Position numbers and translations under genes: made by a program. This document shows, in pieces, positions 11,654 through 22,995 of a stretch of DNA of 64,000 nt. This DNA is from Halichondria panicea (lineage: Eukaryota; Porifera; Demospongiae; Suberitida; Halichondriidae). The stretch spans positions 4,097,502-4,161,501 of the forward strand of contig NC_087393.1 in the NCBI RefSeq assembly GCF_963675165.1, in the 5' to 3' direction. The notes under the pieces are model-generated. The model saw only the letters and a program-made list of their open reading frames with translations, was not told the origin of the DNA and ran no database searches. The first letter of the stretch is position 1, and the number at the start of each line of letters is the position of its first letter.

Positions 11654-12036
11654 CCGCCACCTTAAATCTTGTGAATAAGCTGATGCTCTCTTATAGGCTC
11701 ACAGGACATCTTTCAATTCAATTCAAGCTATTCAAATAATTATAATTATGTGCATGCACATGTACTACAAGTCAGCAGTGACTTCCATATATGAAAGTCA
11801 TTGCTGTGTCTGTTTAGCCCTGTTGCAATTCAAATAATTATTGTGCATTGCATATGTACCGAGCCCAGTGACTTCCATATATGGAAGTCATTGCTGTGTC
11901 TGTTTAGCCCTGTTGCAAGGATTCTGCAAAACCCTGTACCTGGAGGGTTGTGTTGAGGAGAAACAAGAAAAATTGGTGCCTGGGAATATACTTTTGAATT
12001 ACCAAAACGTTTTTCCCGCTCTACCATGAAATCTAT

Positions 12037-12400
12037 ACAAGACGGTGCATGTAATCATTTCATCGGCACGAATTGAAGTGATTAGTGCAATGTATACATA
12101 TATCCTTCAGCACCAAGAAAACCTTATCCCGGACGATTACCTCGAACTTTGTAGGCGGCTGGTAGAAAAGTATCCATGCTTTGCTGATGCGACAGACTCT
12201 GGCTTTGTAAGTGTTGTAGTGATCTTGACTCGTGCATATACACCAGTATAATTATGATAACACTGGAAAATTTATTCGCATAATTATTTAACCATCACCC
12301 CTTCTATACATATATATAGCTCTCTTGTTGGAGAGAACAACTAAAACAAAAGTTTTGAAACGGACGTCGAAAGGAAGACAAGGAAAGGGATATAATTCCT
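12037..12400 (+). pseudogene. Host-like gene fragment, two exons
   Basis: One exon-like stretch encodes YLELCRRLVEKYPCFADATD and ends at 12206 before GTAAGT. A second follows an AG near 12319 and encodes a Trp/Lys-rich stretch (LKQKF...KRTSKGRQGKG) that changes frame. The pattern resembles a repeated sponge/cnidarian domain whose name I do not know. It lies just outside the right end of the mariner element. Confidence 0.35.
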
Positions 12401-12678
12401 AGACATTCGTCTGAGAGCAGTGCAGCTAACAACAAAAGTATACTTATTATAATAGTGCATGTTACAATGATTAGCCATCTGTTCTCCGGTTGCAGTTTAT
12501 AACTAATTTACACCCCGAAGGAAAGATAATTATTTACTGCACTGGCAGAGTTAGGGGTGTTATCTGGCTGTATCCAGATACTCTGGAGCACCTTGAAACA
12601 GCTGTGTCCCGAATAGAGAGGGGAATGGGTCACGATACCCTGCAGATCGCTAGGCGATTGGATAAGTGGCTGGATCTG

Positions 12679-13045
12679 TACAAGGCAAGGTTGGTCGCAC
12701 AAGGTTTCACACAGAAATAATTATGGAACTGATTTTGACGAAACATTTTGCCTGTGGTGAGGCAAAAATTACTGTCTGGAACAGAATTTGAATGAAGAGG
12801 TGTTCATGTGTCAACCTGAAAGTAGTTTGTAAACTAAAGAAAACATATCTTCGTTGTTCGAACAGAAGAAACTTAAAACAGGAAAACTGGACGTTGGTGT
12901 TTATGTAGATGACATCCTTCTAGCGGCAAATAACATATCGACAACTCCAAAATAATATAAAATAAAGTTTGATCTAGATACTTCAGTATATACATTCTCG
13001 GAATGAAGGTTGTCCAGAACACAGATAAAAAGTCCATATGCCCTT
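12679..13045 (+). pseudogene. Ty1/copia reverse transcriptase remnant
   Basis: Encodes YKARLVAQGFTQK, then in another frame YGTDFDETF, then VGVYVDDILLAAN with the copia-type YVDD catalytic motif, and GMKVVQNT. The spacing between the first and second blocks is normal, but the section before YVDD is shortened. Several stops interrupt it. No LTRs were found nearby. Confidence 0.75.
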
Positions 13046-14316
13046 GCTGCGACAAATTATGCTTACTTATTATTATTATTCTGAAAAGACAATTTATTTG
13101 TAGTTGTATTGTAGCATCACAGAAAAAAGTGATTTATACCGATAATCCTCTATAGTGCTGTTGAGAAAAAGAGTTTTGTTAAAAGAGTCGCAGCTGAGGA
13201 GGGTTGCACAAGCAAGTAGATATCTAGCACCAGACTCTGAGGGTCTAGTTTAGTGCCCTATTATGCTAGTTCCTAGAATTCTCTCAACTAGCATAATTTG
13301 CCAAGCCCTATAGTGGAAAGTTGAATTTACTTTATGCTACATGTTGGATTGAGAGAGCAACTGGTGCATGTTAAATTAAGGCCCAGTATAATATGTAAAA
13401 CGTCCATCGAGAGGTGACTTGTTAGAATATTGAGAGGATAATGGTGTTGTTTAGATATGGGATCACTCTTGTGTTGCAAGGCCCTATGTAGATCCGGTTT
13501 AACGCCGAATTTGTGTTGATGTCCGGCTCTTCTTGCACATGCCGGCTGTCCAATCCACCCGAGACTTTCCTCACCACAGGACTATCTTATGTACTATTAT
13601 AAACGGGTATTAATTTTAGCGAATTTGTAATTAACGCTAAATTAAGGACGCGCTAATAACAAAACACATTAAAATCTAAAATAAATAAAAAAGTTGTTTT
13701 TTAACTCCAAACTTTCCATTATACAGTGGAACCTCTGTTACAACTACCTCTGAATAAAGGCCAGTTGCTAAATTACATGTCAAGTACTCATGGTATAAAT
13801 AATTTTGTGGAATTGATGTGAAATCGCATGTTTTCTTTCTGCAACAAGTTATTCCCTCGCTCAAATACACTCCCAAAGACTGAGTATTTGATGCCATGCT
13901 GTATATTTATTATAGAAAGGAGCAAATAATAAAGTTGTAAAATATGCAATAACAAAACAAGATTGAGTATTGTATTATAGCGACATGACAAAGGAGCAAA
14001 CATATCAAATATGTTATGTAGATAACAAAACACATAGCGCTACGTATTAGTTATTGCATGGTTTCGAGTGCACAGTGCTTAACAGACTTGAATCAATGGT
14101 ACTATTTTCGATTGGATCGTGTATCTGGAAGAAGAAAAGTACATGTCATGTATAAAGAATTTCGGATGTGAAACCGCATGTTTTCTTTCTGCAAGAAGTT
14201 TGTGGTAGGATGGGGTCCGATAAGGTAGAATGTGGTTGTGGTAACTAAGATATACGACAATTAAGGTAGGTGTAGAGGATGTATGATAGGGTACGATAAG
14301 GTATAGACAAGTACGG
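13046..14316. other. Intergenic, repeat debris
   Basis: No coding signal. A small palindrome lies at ~13263-13300 (ATGCTAGTTCCTAGAATT region). A short phrase containing GCATGTTTTCTTTCTGCAA is present at ~13826 and ~14176. The last 150 bp is a GGTA/GATAAGG-rich low-complexity stretch similar to ones near 15690 and 18260. Confidence 0.35.
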
Positions 14317-15586
14317 TGGTTGTGCTGTTACGGTTGCGACAGGAGAATCAGGGACTGGCAAATCGACTGCTATAAAGGCAGCACTTGCACTCTTTGGTTG
14401 TGCTCATAATGGAATTTGTTCCAAGGGGACGAATGCTGGCATGCTAGAGCGATTATCCAGATCCACCTTGCCGTATGGCATAGACGATCCTACAAAAAGT
14501 AGGGGGTCACGATCGAACCAATTGGATTTAGGGGAGCTGTGTATCGACCTCTACAATGGGCAGAAAACCATAAATCTGAGAAGCGGTGCACGCAAGCCAT
14601 TCAGCATTCCCATTGTCGCTACAAACTTTGGAGCAGACGAGATGGACAGGTGGGTGCCAATTGATTATAGTTGCAGGCATGCACTGTTATTATTAATTGT
14701 CGTCATTATAGTAAATGCATGCAGTGTCATGCACTCTTGGTTATACAACAGCTATTTACACTATATATACATGCAGAGTGCTATCCAGAGTACTCCTGAT
14801 CCCATTTGAGCTCCCCTCTTGTGGGCCAGTAACGGCAGAGGAATGCACTGTGTACGGGGATTTCCAGAGAGCTTGTGAAAGTGGGAAGTACTCATCCCTT
14901 GTCGGATGGATCATCAAACAGGGTAAGACAATGCTGGAAAGTGGTGAAGAGAGAATCCAGGAGATCAGGGAAGTGAGTCCCACTCTATGGTCTCCCGTAA
15001 TGTTTTGAGCTGGGCAATCTCCTTCTACTTTCTGGAGAAGGTATACATGTATATATGTTGCACGTGCACTTGTAAGAATTTTAGCAATGTACTCAGTGCA
15101 TGCATGGCCCTTTTTAATTTATTACGTGTCAGTTAATCATCATGACAATTAATATGCAGTTTATCAACATGGTGTATGAAAGTGATACAAATGAGCTGCA
15201 GAAAGAAGAGGATGGTGATGAAGAATGCAACAAGGTACTTTCTAATGTGTTATAAGTTGTAGGTGCGCTTTAAAATTAAAACACATGCATCATTGTCAGC
15301 CTGCGTGGATACTTAATGATCAAAATATGCATGCATGGTATATATACTCGTGCCGTACTCCAGTATTATTCATGCAGGCCGAGTGTGTTATAGTACTATT
15401 GTTGCTGAGGCGATGCACTTCATTGCATGTACACAAAGCATCAAAAAGAGTTCAATCAACAGCCAAATCACAAACAAAAAGAGTTCAATCAACAGCCAAA
15501 TCACAAACTTCGTGCTCAGCCTCAAGTTTCTTCGAAACAGTGCAGAGCATCTGCTTGGTCACAGCTATACACTGCAAAAACACGAG
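14317..15586 (+). pseudogene. P-loop NTPase family gene, copy 2 (broken)
   Basis: Paralogue of 2833-5462. Exon-like segments are ~14317-14649, 14777-15040, 15160-15234 and 15378-15586. The first encodes ATGESGTGKSTAIKAALALF (Walker A) and STLPYGIDDPTKSR, then DLYNGQKTINLRSG and FSIPIVATNF. Unlike copy 1 there is no intron after the Walker A helix: the reading runs straight through from ALALFGC to the LERLSRS block. The second segment changes frame near 14990, before a stretch similar to copy 1 (WAISFYFLEK versus WAILLYFVKK). The acidic-repeat tail is missing, and a duplicated 32-bp unit (15447-15509) interrupts the last segment. Almost certainly inactive. Confidence 0.6.
15447..15509. repeat. 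32-bp tandem duplication
   Basis: AAAGAGTTCAATCAACAGCC plus 12 more bases occurs twice in tandem with almost no change. It falls within the last exon-like part of NTPase copy 2. The length is not a multiple of three, so it shifts the frame. Confidence 0.8.
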
Positions 15587-16720
15587 GTATGCACATGCAT
15601 GCACGAGTTATAATGTATTATGCATGCATGTATATAGGCTCCGAGTATAGGATAGCTGAACAATCCAGTGTATAGAACGAAAAAGGTTGTAGTAGGATGG
15701 GTAGGATGGATGAACAATCCAGTGTAGGACGTGGTAGGATGTTGTCGTACATCTTATGTATATAGAGTAATAGATATGCTTACCAGACATTATTGTATTT
15801 ATTATTTAGGACAAGATGACTGCAATCAAAATGTGCTGCTGTGCGCTCTTTCGTCAAAAAGGAAACGTGTGATATGCTGTCATTAACAGTAGTGTGTTGT
15901 AATAATCCGTATAACAATTGTTATTATAAATATAGTCGCTGTTATATATGTGTTTTTGCAATCAAAATGTGCTGCTGTGCGCTCTTTCGTCAAAAAGGAA
16001 ATGTGTGATATGCTGTCATTAACAGTAGTGTGTTATAATAATCCGTATAACAATTGTTGTACTATGGTTGCACCAAAGATCAAAGGCTTCAGTTGTAGTT
16101 TATACTACTTATACAACCTGTCTGACCACAGCCATGGTATATGGCAGTTATACCCTAGTGTATAACTGCCATATACCATGGCTGTGGTCAAACTACATGT
16201 ACAGCTAGAACTGAATACAGTATCCCACCTTTGCAACAAAATCGACACACTGTTTCAATTAAAACAATGACACACTACTCAATTCAATCAATATTAGCAA
16301 TATTAGAGTTAGAGAGAATTCAATACAAAACAGACTACTAATGATTTTAGTCAACATAAAAAGAGCCAAGTTTGAGCGATGAATAGTTCCAAAAAGGAGG
16401 CAAATTTCGAAGAACTCCGTGATCGTGAATCGAACGATACTGGTTTGTTTGTGTTGCTTTTTTTCAACTTTCAACATTGGTTGTCACAACCTGCTTATTA
16501 CATTGCTGCATGGGACCAGGAGCAGTAAGAAGGGTCCAGACTGCCAAGTGTTTCTCAGACTAAAGAGACTGCACTGCACTGGGCCAGTACAGTAGGCTTG
16601 TGGAATGATATTTTGGGGTACATTTGCACTCTTTGTAGACAAGTAGCACCAGTGTACTTTCTTGAAGTGCCTTCTATAAAGATGCAGAAACACAGCCTTC
16701 ACAATTGCTTGCTTGAATCA
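15587..16720. repeat. Repeat-rich interval: 100-bp direct repeat and a 68-bp hairpin
   Basis: A ~100-bp unit starting TGCAATCAAAATGTGCTGCT is present at 15823-15922 and 15957-16056, nearly identical. 16123-16190 is a near-perfect palindrome (TGACCACAGCCATGGTATAT and its complement, short loop). No coding region is supported. Confidence 0.7.
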
Positions 16721-17482
16721 GAGATACAAAAGATAGGGGATTGGAAACGACCGCCCACGCCCTATGTAAAAGGACTGACATCCGGTGAAGCACTCCGTGT
16801 AATTATTGCGCTCGCAAATAATTACATGGAAAAGTTTTATATCCCTGGTTTCTAGCTCTCCTATCCACTAGAGATCACTCAGGGCCTGGGAGATACTTGA
16901 GAGAAGTAAGCTTATACCACTGACAAGCTCTAAGTCCGTTGTCTTTACTCTGTTTCCAATTTTTTTGAGTTTAGCTTGAATTACTCTATGTCAACTTTTC
17001 TCTGTCCCTCCTGTGAAGTCAAAACAGCAAAGGACATTGCTTGACTTGGTTATTATGTATCTAAGTGCTACATAGAATGGCTTCATGCTATAGATAAGCT
17101 GTACTGTTCATAAACGTTTGCAGTATAGTCCTTCAAACTGCTTTAGTATACTTTTAGACACGCCACGGGCCTGTCCCTCCTACGACTTCATAGTAAAGGC
17201 TATTTCTTCTTGCATAGCATTTATTTGTCTAGTAATAGTGGCTGCATGGCTTAGTCGACTTTTTAGAGCTAAATTCTCTTTACTTTTTAGAAAAATCAAC
17301 ATTAAAAATGATCAATTTCACTGTTTCTATGTACAGCACATTGTAGAGCAGTCAAGACTGGTAATGAGCATGCTGACTATAAATATAATCCTTTGTAGTT
17401 TTAGCCACGCCCTATAACGCGGAATGCTTCACGCAAAAATTTTGTAAAAATTTCGTTTCCAATCCCCTTTCTTTTGTATCTC
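16721..17482. mobile_element. TIR element, 11-bp target duplication
   Basis: Ends are inverted copies: left GAGATACAAAAGATAGGGGA, right the complement, about 30 bp ending in the shared core GGGATTGGAAACG. TGCTTGAATCA flanks both sides (16710-16720 and 17483-17493). The interior has no recognisable gene. The same terminal core appears in the elements at 57377-60004 and 62077-62633, defining a family. Confidence 0.75.
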
Positions 17483-17657
17483 TGCTTGAATCATAGACGC
17501 TTGCTTGAATCAGCCATCGCTTTTTAAAAAAATAGCAAATTCATTGCATAGCTATAGCAACAGTGACGTCAAACAGTAGTTATAAGCATATTCATTGAAG
17601 AAGCATGACAGGAAGTAGCTAAACATAGTAGTACAGTTCTAAACATAGTACAAGCCA

Positions 17658-17793
17658 GTTAAACTATGGCCTCTCGTGGTATATTTGCTTTACACGCTCG
17701 AGTAATCAGATAAACCAACTCGGCTGCGCCTCGTGGTTTATCAGATTACTCTCGCGTGTAAATCAAATATACCACTCGAGGCCATTGTTTAAC
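17658..17793. repeat. Foldback palindrome ~136 bp
   Basis: AGTTAAACTATGGCC at the left is mirrored by GGCCATTGTTTAACT at the right, and the arms stay complementary to a loop near 17720-17735. It is probably a foldback MITE. Confidence 0.75.
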
Positions 17794-17982
17794 TATAACT
17801 TATTATAAATATAGTCGCTGTTATATATGTGTTTTTGATTTGTGTTAAATGTACAGTCATTTCGTTGAAATTGCAATTTAAAATCAACACCAAACTAAAT
17901 AACATAGAGCAACTACACTATAAAAGTAATCTTACCGTCCTGAAAATAACCCAAGTTACGAGGTGCACATGCACATAGACAA

Positions 17983-18141
17983 CCATTTTTAGTGTGCTTG
18001 AAGGCACTGTATGCATGTGCTAGACAACACATTTACCATTTTTAGTGTGCTTGAAGGCACTGTATGCATGTGCTAGACAACACATTCACCATTATTAGTG
18101 TGCTTCAAGGCACTGTATGCATGGGCTAGATAACACACTTG
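17983..18141. repeat. 53-bp tandem repeat, three copies
   Basis: Units begin at 17983, 18036 and 18089, each starting CCATTTTTAGTGTGC or a one-base variant and containing GGCACTGTATGCATG. Short inverted stretches (GTGTGCTTGAAGGCAC) give each unit some hairpin potential. Confidence 0.8.
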
Positions 18142-19186
18142 CCAATGTGTTCAGCAACACACAACAGCTATGTGTTACGAAACACCTTTAGGGGTGTCAA
18201 ATTTAAACAGTTATCCCAACATCCCAAAAGTGTGTTCCAGAACACATCATTTTTAACAGTGTATACCCCGTCCTATCCTATCCTACTACAAACATCTACC
18301 CTATCATACATCCTACCATGTCCTACACGCTGAGGAGGCAGATGTCAACCATTAGGTCAAGAACATGTGAAGAATAGGGTAAGATTTTCATGGTGCTTGT
18401 TGAAACACCCTTGCTACCTCGTGGCCTCAGTCTACAGTTCGACACGTCATGGCATCTCCTGGAATCAGTAGCGGACCCCCAACGCTATAAAGGCTTCTTA
18501 GCAGCCTGGATCTCACTCTACTATACTAAGAATTTTTAGTATAGCTGCAACAGAAGGCCCTCACTAGTACTGGTGCCCCGGTGACTGGCCATAGATCGTA
18601 TCAGGACTGATTTTGCACGAACTAATTAAACGTGTGACCAAGTTCCGTGGCAGTCCACTACAACCCAGCTCAGAAATGAGCTTGGCGCTGGCCCCTACTG
18701 TCGGACACAATCACAGGGAGGGGAAAAGCTGCTCACGAGAAAATACGCCCCCAGCCAAAGGGGTGCAGTCCTCCGATGGACCGCTTATAAGTATTGTATC
18801 TCTATCATACCGGAAATTACCGGCTACAAAATAAATTCAAAATTTGCAAACAACTACTATAGCATTACCACATCTGGTATACGTGAGCAAAGTTCTAGCA
18901 GAAGCCAGCTCGGCGTTGATTAAGCATTACCACATCTGGTATACATGAGCAAAGTTCTAAGAAACCAGCTCGGCAGTGATGAAGCTGAGAAGCGTCTGCC
19001 TGCATGGCGTTGATTTAAGACTGGTTATGTGTACTGGTTATGGAGTACACTGTTACACTAGCCTCAGCTTTGGTAATAACACTTTATTGATCTCAGTATA
19101 GATAGATGTATGCATGTCATATTGTGTCCTCATAATTATACATACCATCGACCCCAATCAAAACCACCATCGCCGGACCCCCCAGT
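18142..19186. other. Intergenic with a 64-bp tandem duplication
   Basis: No supported gene. At ~18861-18985 a unit containing GCATTACCACATCTGGTATA occurs twice. The flanks are unremarkable. Confidence 0.35.
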
Positions 19187-20850
19187 TGTGTATATAATTA
19201 TTATGTGTGCATAATTTTATTAGGGTACCTGCACTACATAGAACACAAACACAACAAGATAAAGAACACATCTCGCCTCTGCTCTCAAAGAAGGAAAGAA
19301 TTTTCCCACCAGTTCCTCCTCGTAAGCCTTTCATTCAAGTAATCCATGCTGATGAGTGCCATTAGATAATTGTGAACCTCGTGTATACTGTTTCCCTTTT
19401 TCTACTGAGATACTATGAAGGAAGTTAAAATGTGGCTGGATGACATTGAAATTATGTATAATCCAACACTTTGGTGTGATGGAAGTGTGGAAAAGCGTGA
19501 TAGCCGAACGCCAGGAGCAAGAAGACGTTGAAGCCAAGTCGAGCATTAAATTACAAATAAAATAAATAAAAGTATGCATGACACCCTATACTGTACTTCA
19601 AGCAGGAGGAGGTTGAAGACAGTGACCTATACTATATACAATTGCTGAGAACTGATCAAGCCTGTCATTGTTATACTCGTGTCTGGTGAAGGAACTGGTT
19701 GAGCAGGACAAAGTTGACTCGTATCTGGTGCGTCAACGAGAGACCAAAGCAAAGCGATAAATTGTTGTACATTTATAATGACTCAGCGATGACTCAGATG
19801 TGAGTTATGCTGATGATATTCCATGCACATAGGATCATCCCTGTTCCAATCGTCATACTAACCACCAACGAAGAGGACATTGTTTATAGGCCAATGAGGA
19901 AACCAGCAGTTACAGTACGTGAACTGAAGAAGCCTCGCTGGGGCAACACTTCTAAAGTAAGTTGTGTGTATATAATTATTATGTGCATGTGCATAATTTT
20001 ATTAGGGTACTTGCACTACATAGAACACAAACACAACAAGATAATTTATAAGCATCTTGTGAATCTCTTGTGAATCTCATGTATATATATACAGTTTCCC
20101 TTTTTCTACTGAGACACTATAATTATGAAGGAAGTTAAAATGTGGCTGGACGACATTGAAATAATAATCCCAAATGGGAAAACAATAACACTTTGGTGTG
20201 ATGGAAGGATGGAAAAGAGCGTTGAAGAGAGACCATGCAGGAAAGAGAAAGCGTGCATGATAGTGAAAATGCCGAACGCCAGGAGCAAGAAGACGTTGAA
20301 GCCAATTAAGTCGAGCATTAAATTACAAATAAAATTTAAAAAAGTGTCTACTTCATGCAGGAGGAGGTTGAGACGTTAAAGACAGTGACCTATACTATAT
20401 ACAATTGCCGAGAACTGATCAAGCCTGTCATTCATGTCTGGTGAAGGAATTGGTTGAGCAGTACAAAGTTGACTCGTAAAACAGATGGAAAAGGAACTAG
20501 TCAACTTGATCCATCAACAGGTCTGTGAGGACAAAATCTTAGTATCTGGTGCGTCAACAAGACCAAAGCAAAGCAAAGCGGTATTTTTATAATGACCCAT
20601 GCAGTGATGACTCAGATGCAAGTTATGCTGATGATATTCCACACAGGATTGTCCCTGTTCCAATCGTCATACCAACTACCAAAGAAGAGGACATTGTTTA
20701 CAGGCTAATGAGGAAACCCATGAAGAGCAGTTATATACAGTACGTGAACTGAAGAAGCCTCGCTGGAGCAACACTTCTAAAGTGTGTGTATATAATTATT
20801 AAGTGTGCATATAATTTTATTATGTACCTGCACTACTTATTGCCAATGCA
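19187..20850 (+). repeat. ~0.8-kb tandem duplication containing decayed 'LWCD' ORFs
   Basis: The phrase GTGTATATAATTATTATGTG with adjoining bases recurs near 19187, 19965 and 20785, marking two full units and the start of a third. Each unit holds an ATG-led fragment (EVKMWLDDIEI...TLWCDG) related to the C-terminal part of the mariner accessory ORF domain. A second exon-like stretch encodes SYADDIP...IVPVPIVIPTT...EEDIVY and, in one unit, ends at a GTAAGT donor. Frames are broken in both. This is either a tandemly duplicated gene part or a decayed repeat family. Confidence 0.55.
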
Positions 20851-21774
20851 GTGAGTGGGCAGATCAAAGCAATCCAGTGCTCTGTATATGGCATGTTGCA
20901 TCACTACCATAATAGCAATCATAATTATATTGCACTGCATTATATGTATGGAATTAAAAGTTGCAAAAAAATAGCCAGGAGGTTTCAGCCTGCATGGTTA
21001 TTAAGGTTGCAACAAGGTGGTTTCAACCTATATATAGTTCAACAGTGAAATCCATGAAAGCACCGTGGGTGCTGATGCCTCGGTGCAGGTGCAAGCTACA
21101 TAACATAAAATGAGCATTTTGCACCAATTAATTTGCTGCATGCAGGAAAAATTCAGTCACAGGGAAACTCGAAGAGTGCATGGGTAATGATGGACCTGAT
21201 GTTGTTACAAACGATTGATGCCAAAAGTGCTCTACGTTCTATTGCTAAGCATAATTATACATAATTGTATTTATGCAGATTCGCCCACTCCCTGCCAAAA
21301 AGCATGAAAAATTAGTGTGGTTACATATAAACTCATGAAAAAGGTGCGTGGTTACATGTGTCCGCCATTTTTGAGTGGCAAAAAATACCTTGATACATTG
21401 ACTAAATGCTAAAAAAGTTGAGCTACGGTTAGAGCTGCTACACTGTTGGTATAGTGCAATCAGACACTCTAAAGGATCAAGACTACAGTATATATAGCGG
21501 CCAAAAAAAGTACCCGTTCCGTTTACATAGTACGTCCGTAATACGCTGATACGGCGCAAAATAAACGCTGAAAATACTCTTACGGTATGCAAATTTTTGA
21601 ATAGTGAACTTGACAAAGCAAAATGAAAGGTAAAGGGTACAAAAATAAAATGGAAGGGTACATACAAAGGTTTAGTTTGTTGGTGGGGGTGGGCCTCCGA
21701 CATCACCAGGTCGATAGCCCCAGATCTGAAGGGGTGTCCACATGATGATCTGGACCCTCTAATAGCTTGAATGG

Positions 21775-22152
21775 ATGAGCGAAGCTAGGAGGGAAAAGGT
21801 TAGCTGGCAACAGAGCCAGCATAGTGTGCTGCTGTACGATTGGATAGACCAGTCTAAATTAATAACTGTTGAGAATGTGATGGCCAAATACTCAAACATG
21901 CGGGGCGAATCGAAGGCGGAGAGATTGGCATGTAAAGTGGCAAAGGAGGCTTTATTTGACCCAGACGTGATGAAATTATGTACCCCAATTGGGTCGAGGG
22001 ACAAGCCTGGGCTTCCAGCAAAGAAGTTTGGTGAGGCTACCGTCACCCAATTTCCGCAATACTGGAAAAATCCGATCGAGTTCGAAGGGACATGGAAAAA
22101 ATGTGTTGAAGCGGTACAGCAATGCTGCAAGCGCTTGGGCAAAGAAAAATAG
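21775..22152 (+). CDS. BEN-domain-like accessory ORF
   Basis: An ORF of 125 codons. From residue ~50 the pattern ERLACKVAKEALF, CTPIGSRDKPGLPAKK, FPQYW, NPIEFEGTWKKC and QCCKRLG matches my recollection of BEN domains (helical DNA- or protein-binding modules of chromatin factors and some viral and transposon proteins). An upstream ATG at 21771 is out of frame and stops after five codons. The opposite strand is also open, but its sequence has no family pattern. It lies inside mariner-type TIRs, so it may be an accessory protein of that element. Confidence 0.5.
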   Translation: MSEARREKVSWQQSQHSVLLYDWIDQSKLITVENVMAKYSNMRGESKAERLACKVAKEALFDPDVMKLCTPIGSRDKPGLPAKKFGEATVTQFPQYWKNPIEFEGTWKKCVEAVQQCCKRLGKEK

Positions 22153-22465
22153 GTTGCACGTCTTGAGTTTAGACTGATGTACGTAGCTGTTACACATATT
22201 TATTCATCTCTATACATCTACATGCATACAAAATAATTATAATAATTAATTGTAATGTGCTGTATAAATTCCTTTCTTTGTATTACTTTTCTCAGGTGTC
22301 TGATGTACCGGGTGTATTTAGCAACATCAACAGCCGCCCAAAATGCTATTATACCTGCGGTGAGGATAATACGTGTCAGACAGCGTACTTCCAAAAAATG
22401 TTCCTATGCCAACTAATCAGTAGTACATGTACATAATGTAGCCTAAGTGCACAATTTTTATACAT

Positions 22466-22995
22466 AGATAACCTTGTACCTTGGCTTATTCTTTGGTCGC
22501 TGACCAATCTTCCTGCAAGAAAAGTGCAGGTGTGTTTCCAATTGGACCGTTGTTTCATCAGTCCAAACTACATCAAGAAATCCCGTTTCAGCTTCGTGCA
22601 GAGATTGATGTGCCTATTCCAATCTTTTTGTTTTATTGACATGTCTGATCAATTAACAATAGGAGCTGCCACGAAAGGTCCATCCTAGAGCGGTTCTGCA
22701 GCGCAAAATAGTTCTCGAGGATAGTGAGTAACCCTTGCGAGTTAAGAGAGCATAATTATAACTGGTGAGCAGTGGTTTCATCATCCAAGTCCATCTGTTC
22801 GTCAACAATTTTCTCTATTTCTTCCGTAATTTTAGATGGCCGACTACTTCCTGGCTTCCTAGCTATTGTACTTTTGTGCGGATAGTGCAGAATGAACTTA
22901 TAAATACCACTTCTGCTGGCACTCATTCCTTCTTGCTTCAAGATCTCGAGAATAGTGGATGGTTGGTTTGTTGCCGTGATTGCATGTGCAAGCAT
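22466..22995 (-). pseudogene. Tc1/IS630 transposase remnant
   Basis: Minus strand: an HTH region ending GSSRPSKITEEIEKIVDEQM and DDETTAHQL, then after a short A/T-rich insertion LTRKGYSLSSRTILRC...LGWTF, then DVVWTDETTVQLE with the first catalytic Asp, and RKIGQRPKNKPR. The second Asp and the Glu are absent, and stops occur within. It is not closely similar to the transposase at 10726-11653. Confidence 0.75.

Larger units (their letters stand above)
9451..11936. mobile_element. Two-ORF Tc1/mariner-IS630 element
   Basis: Inverted ends begin CAGGGTTTTGCAGAAT and end with its complement. Each is flanked by TA (9449-9450 and 11937-11938), the Tc1/mariner target duplication. Inside are a plus-strand ORF (9656-10480) and a minus-strand DDE transposase (10726-11653), arranged tail to tail. 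Subterminal palindromes with the core GACTTCCATATATGGA occur near 9491 and twice at the right end (near 11780 and 11870); the duplicated right end suggests transposase-binding repeats. The transposase is broken, so the copy is non-autonomous. Confidence 0.8.

Noticed and set aside
21759-22142. Minus-strand ORF of 127 codons overlapping the BEN-like ORF
   Set aside because: The plus strand gives a BEN-like pattern of conserved residues; the minus strand gives no family pattern and is likely a shadow.
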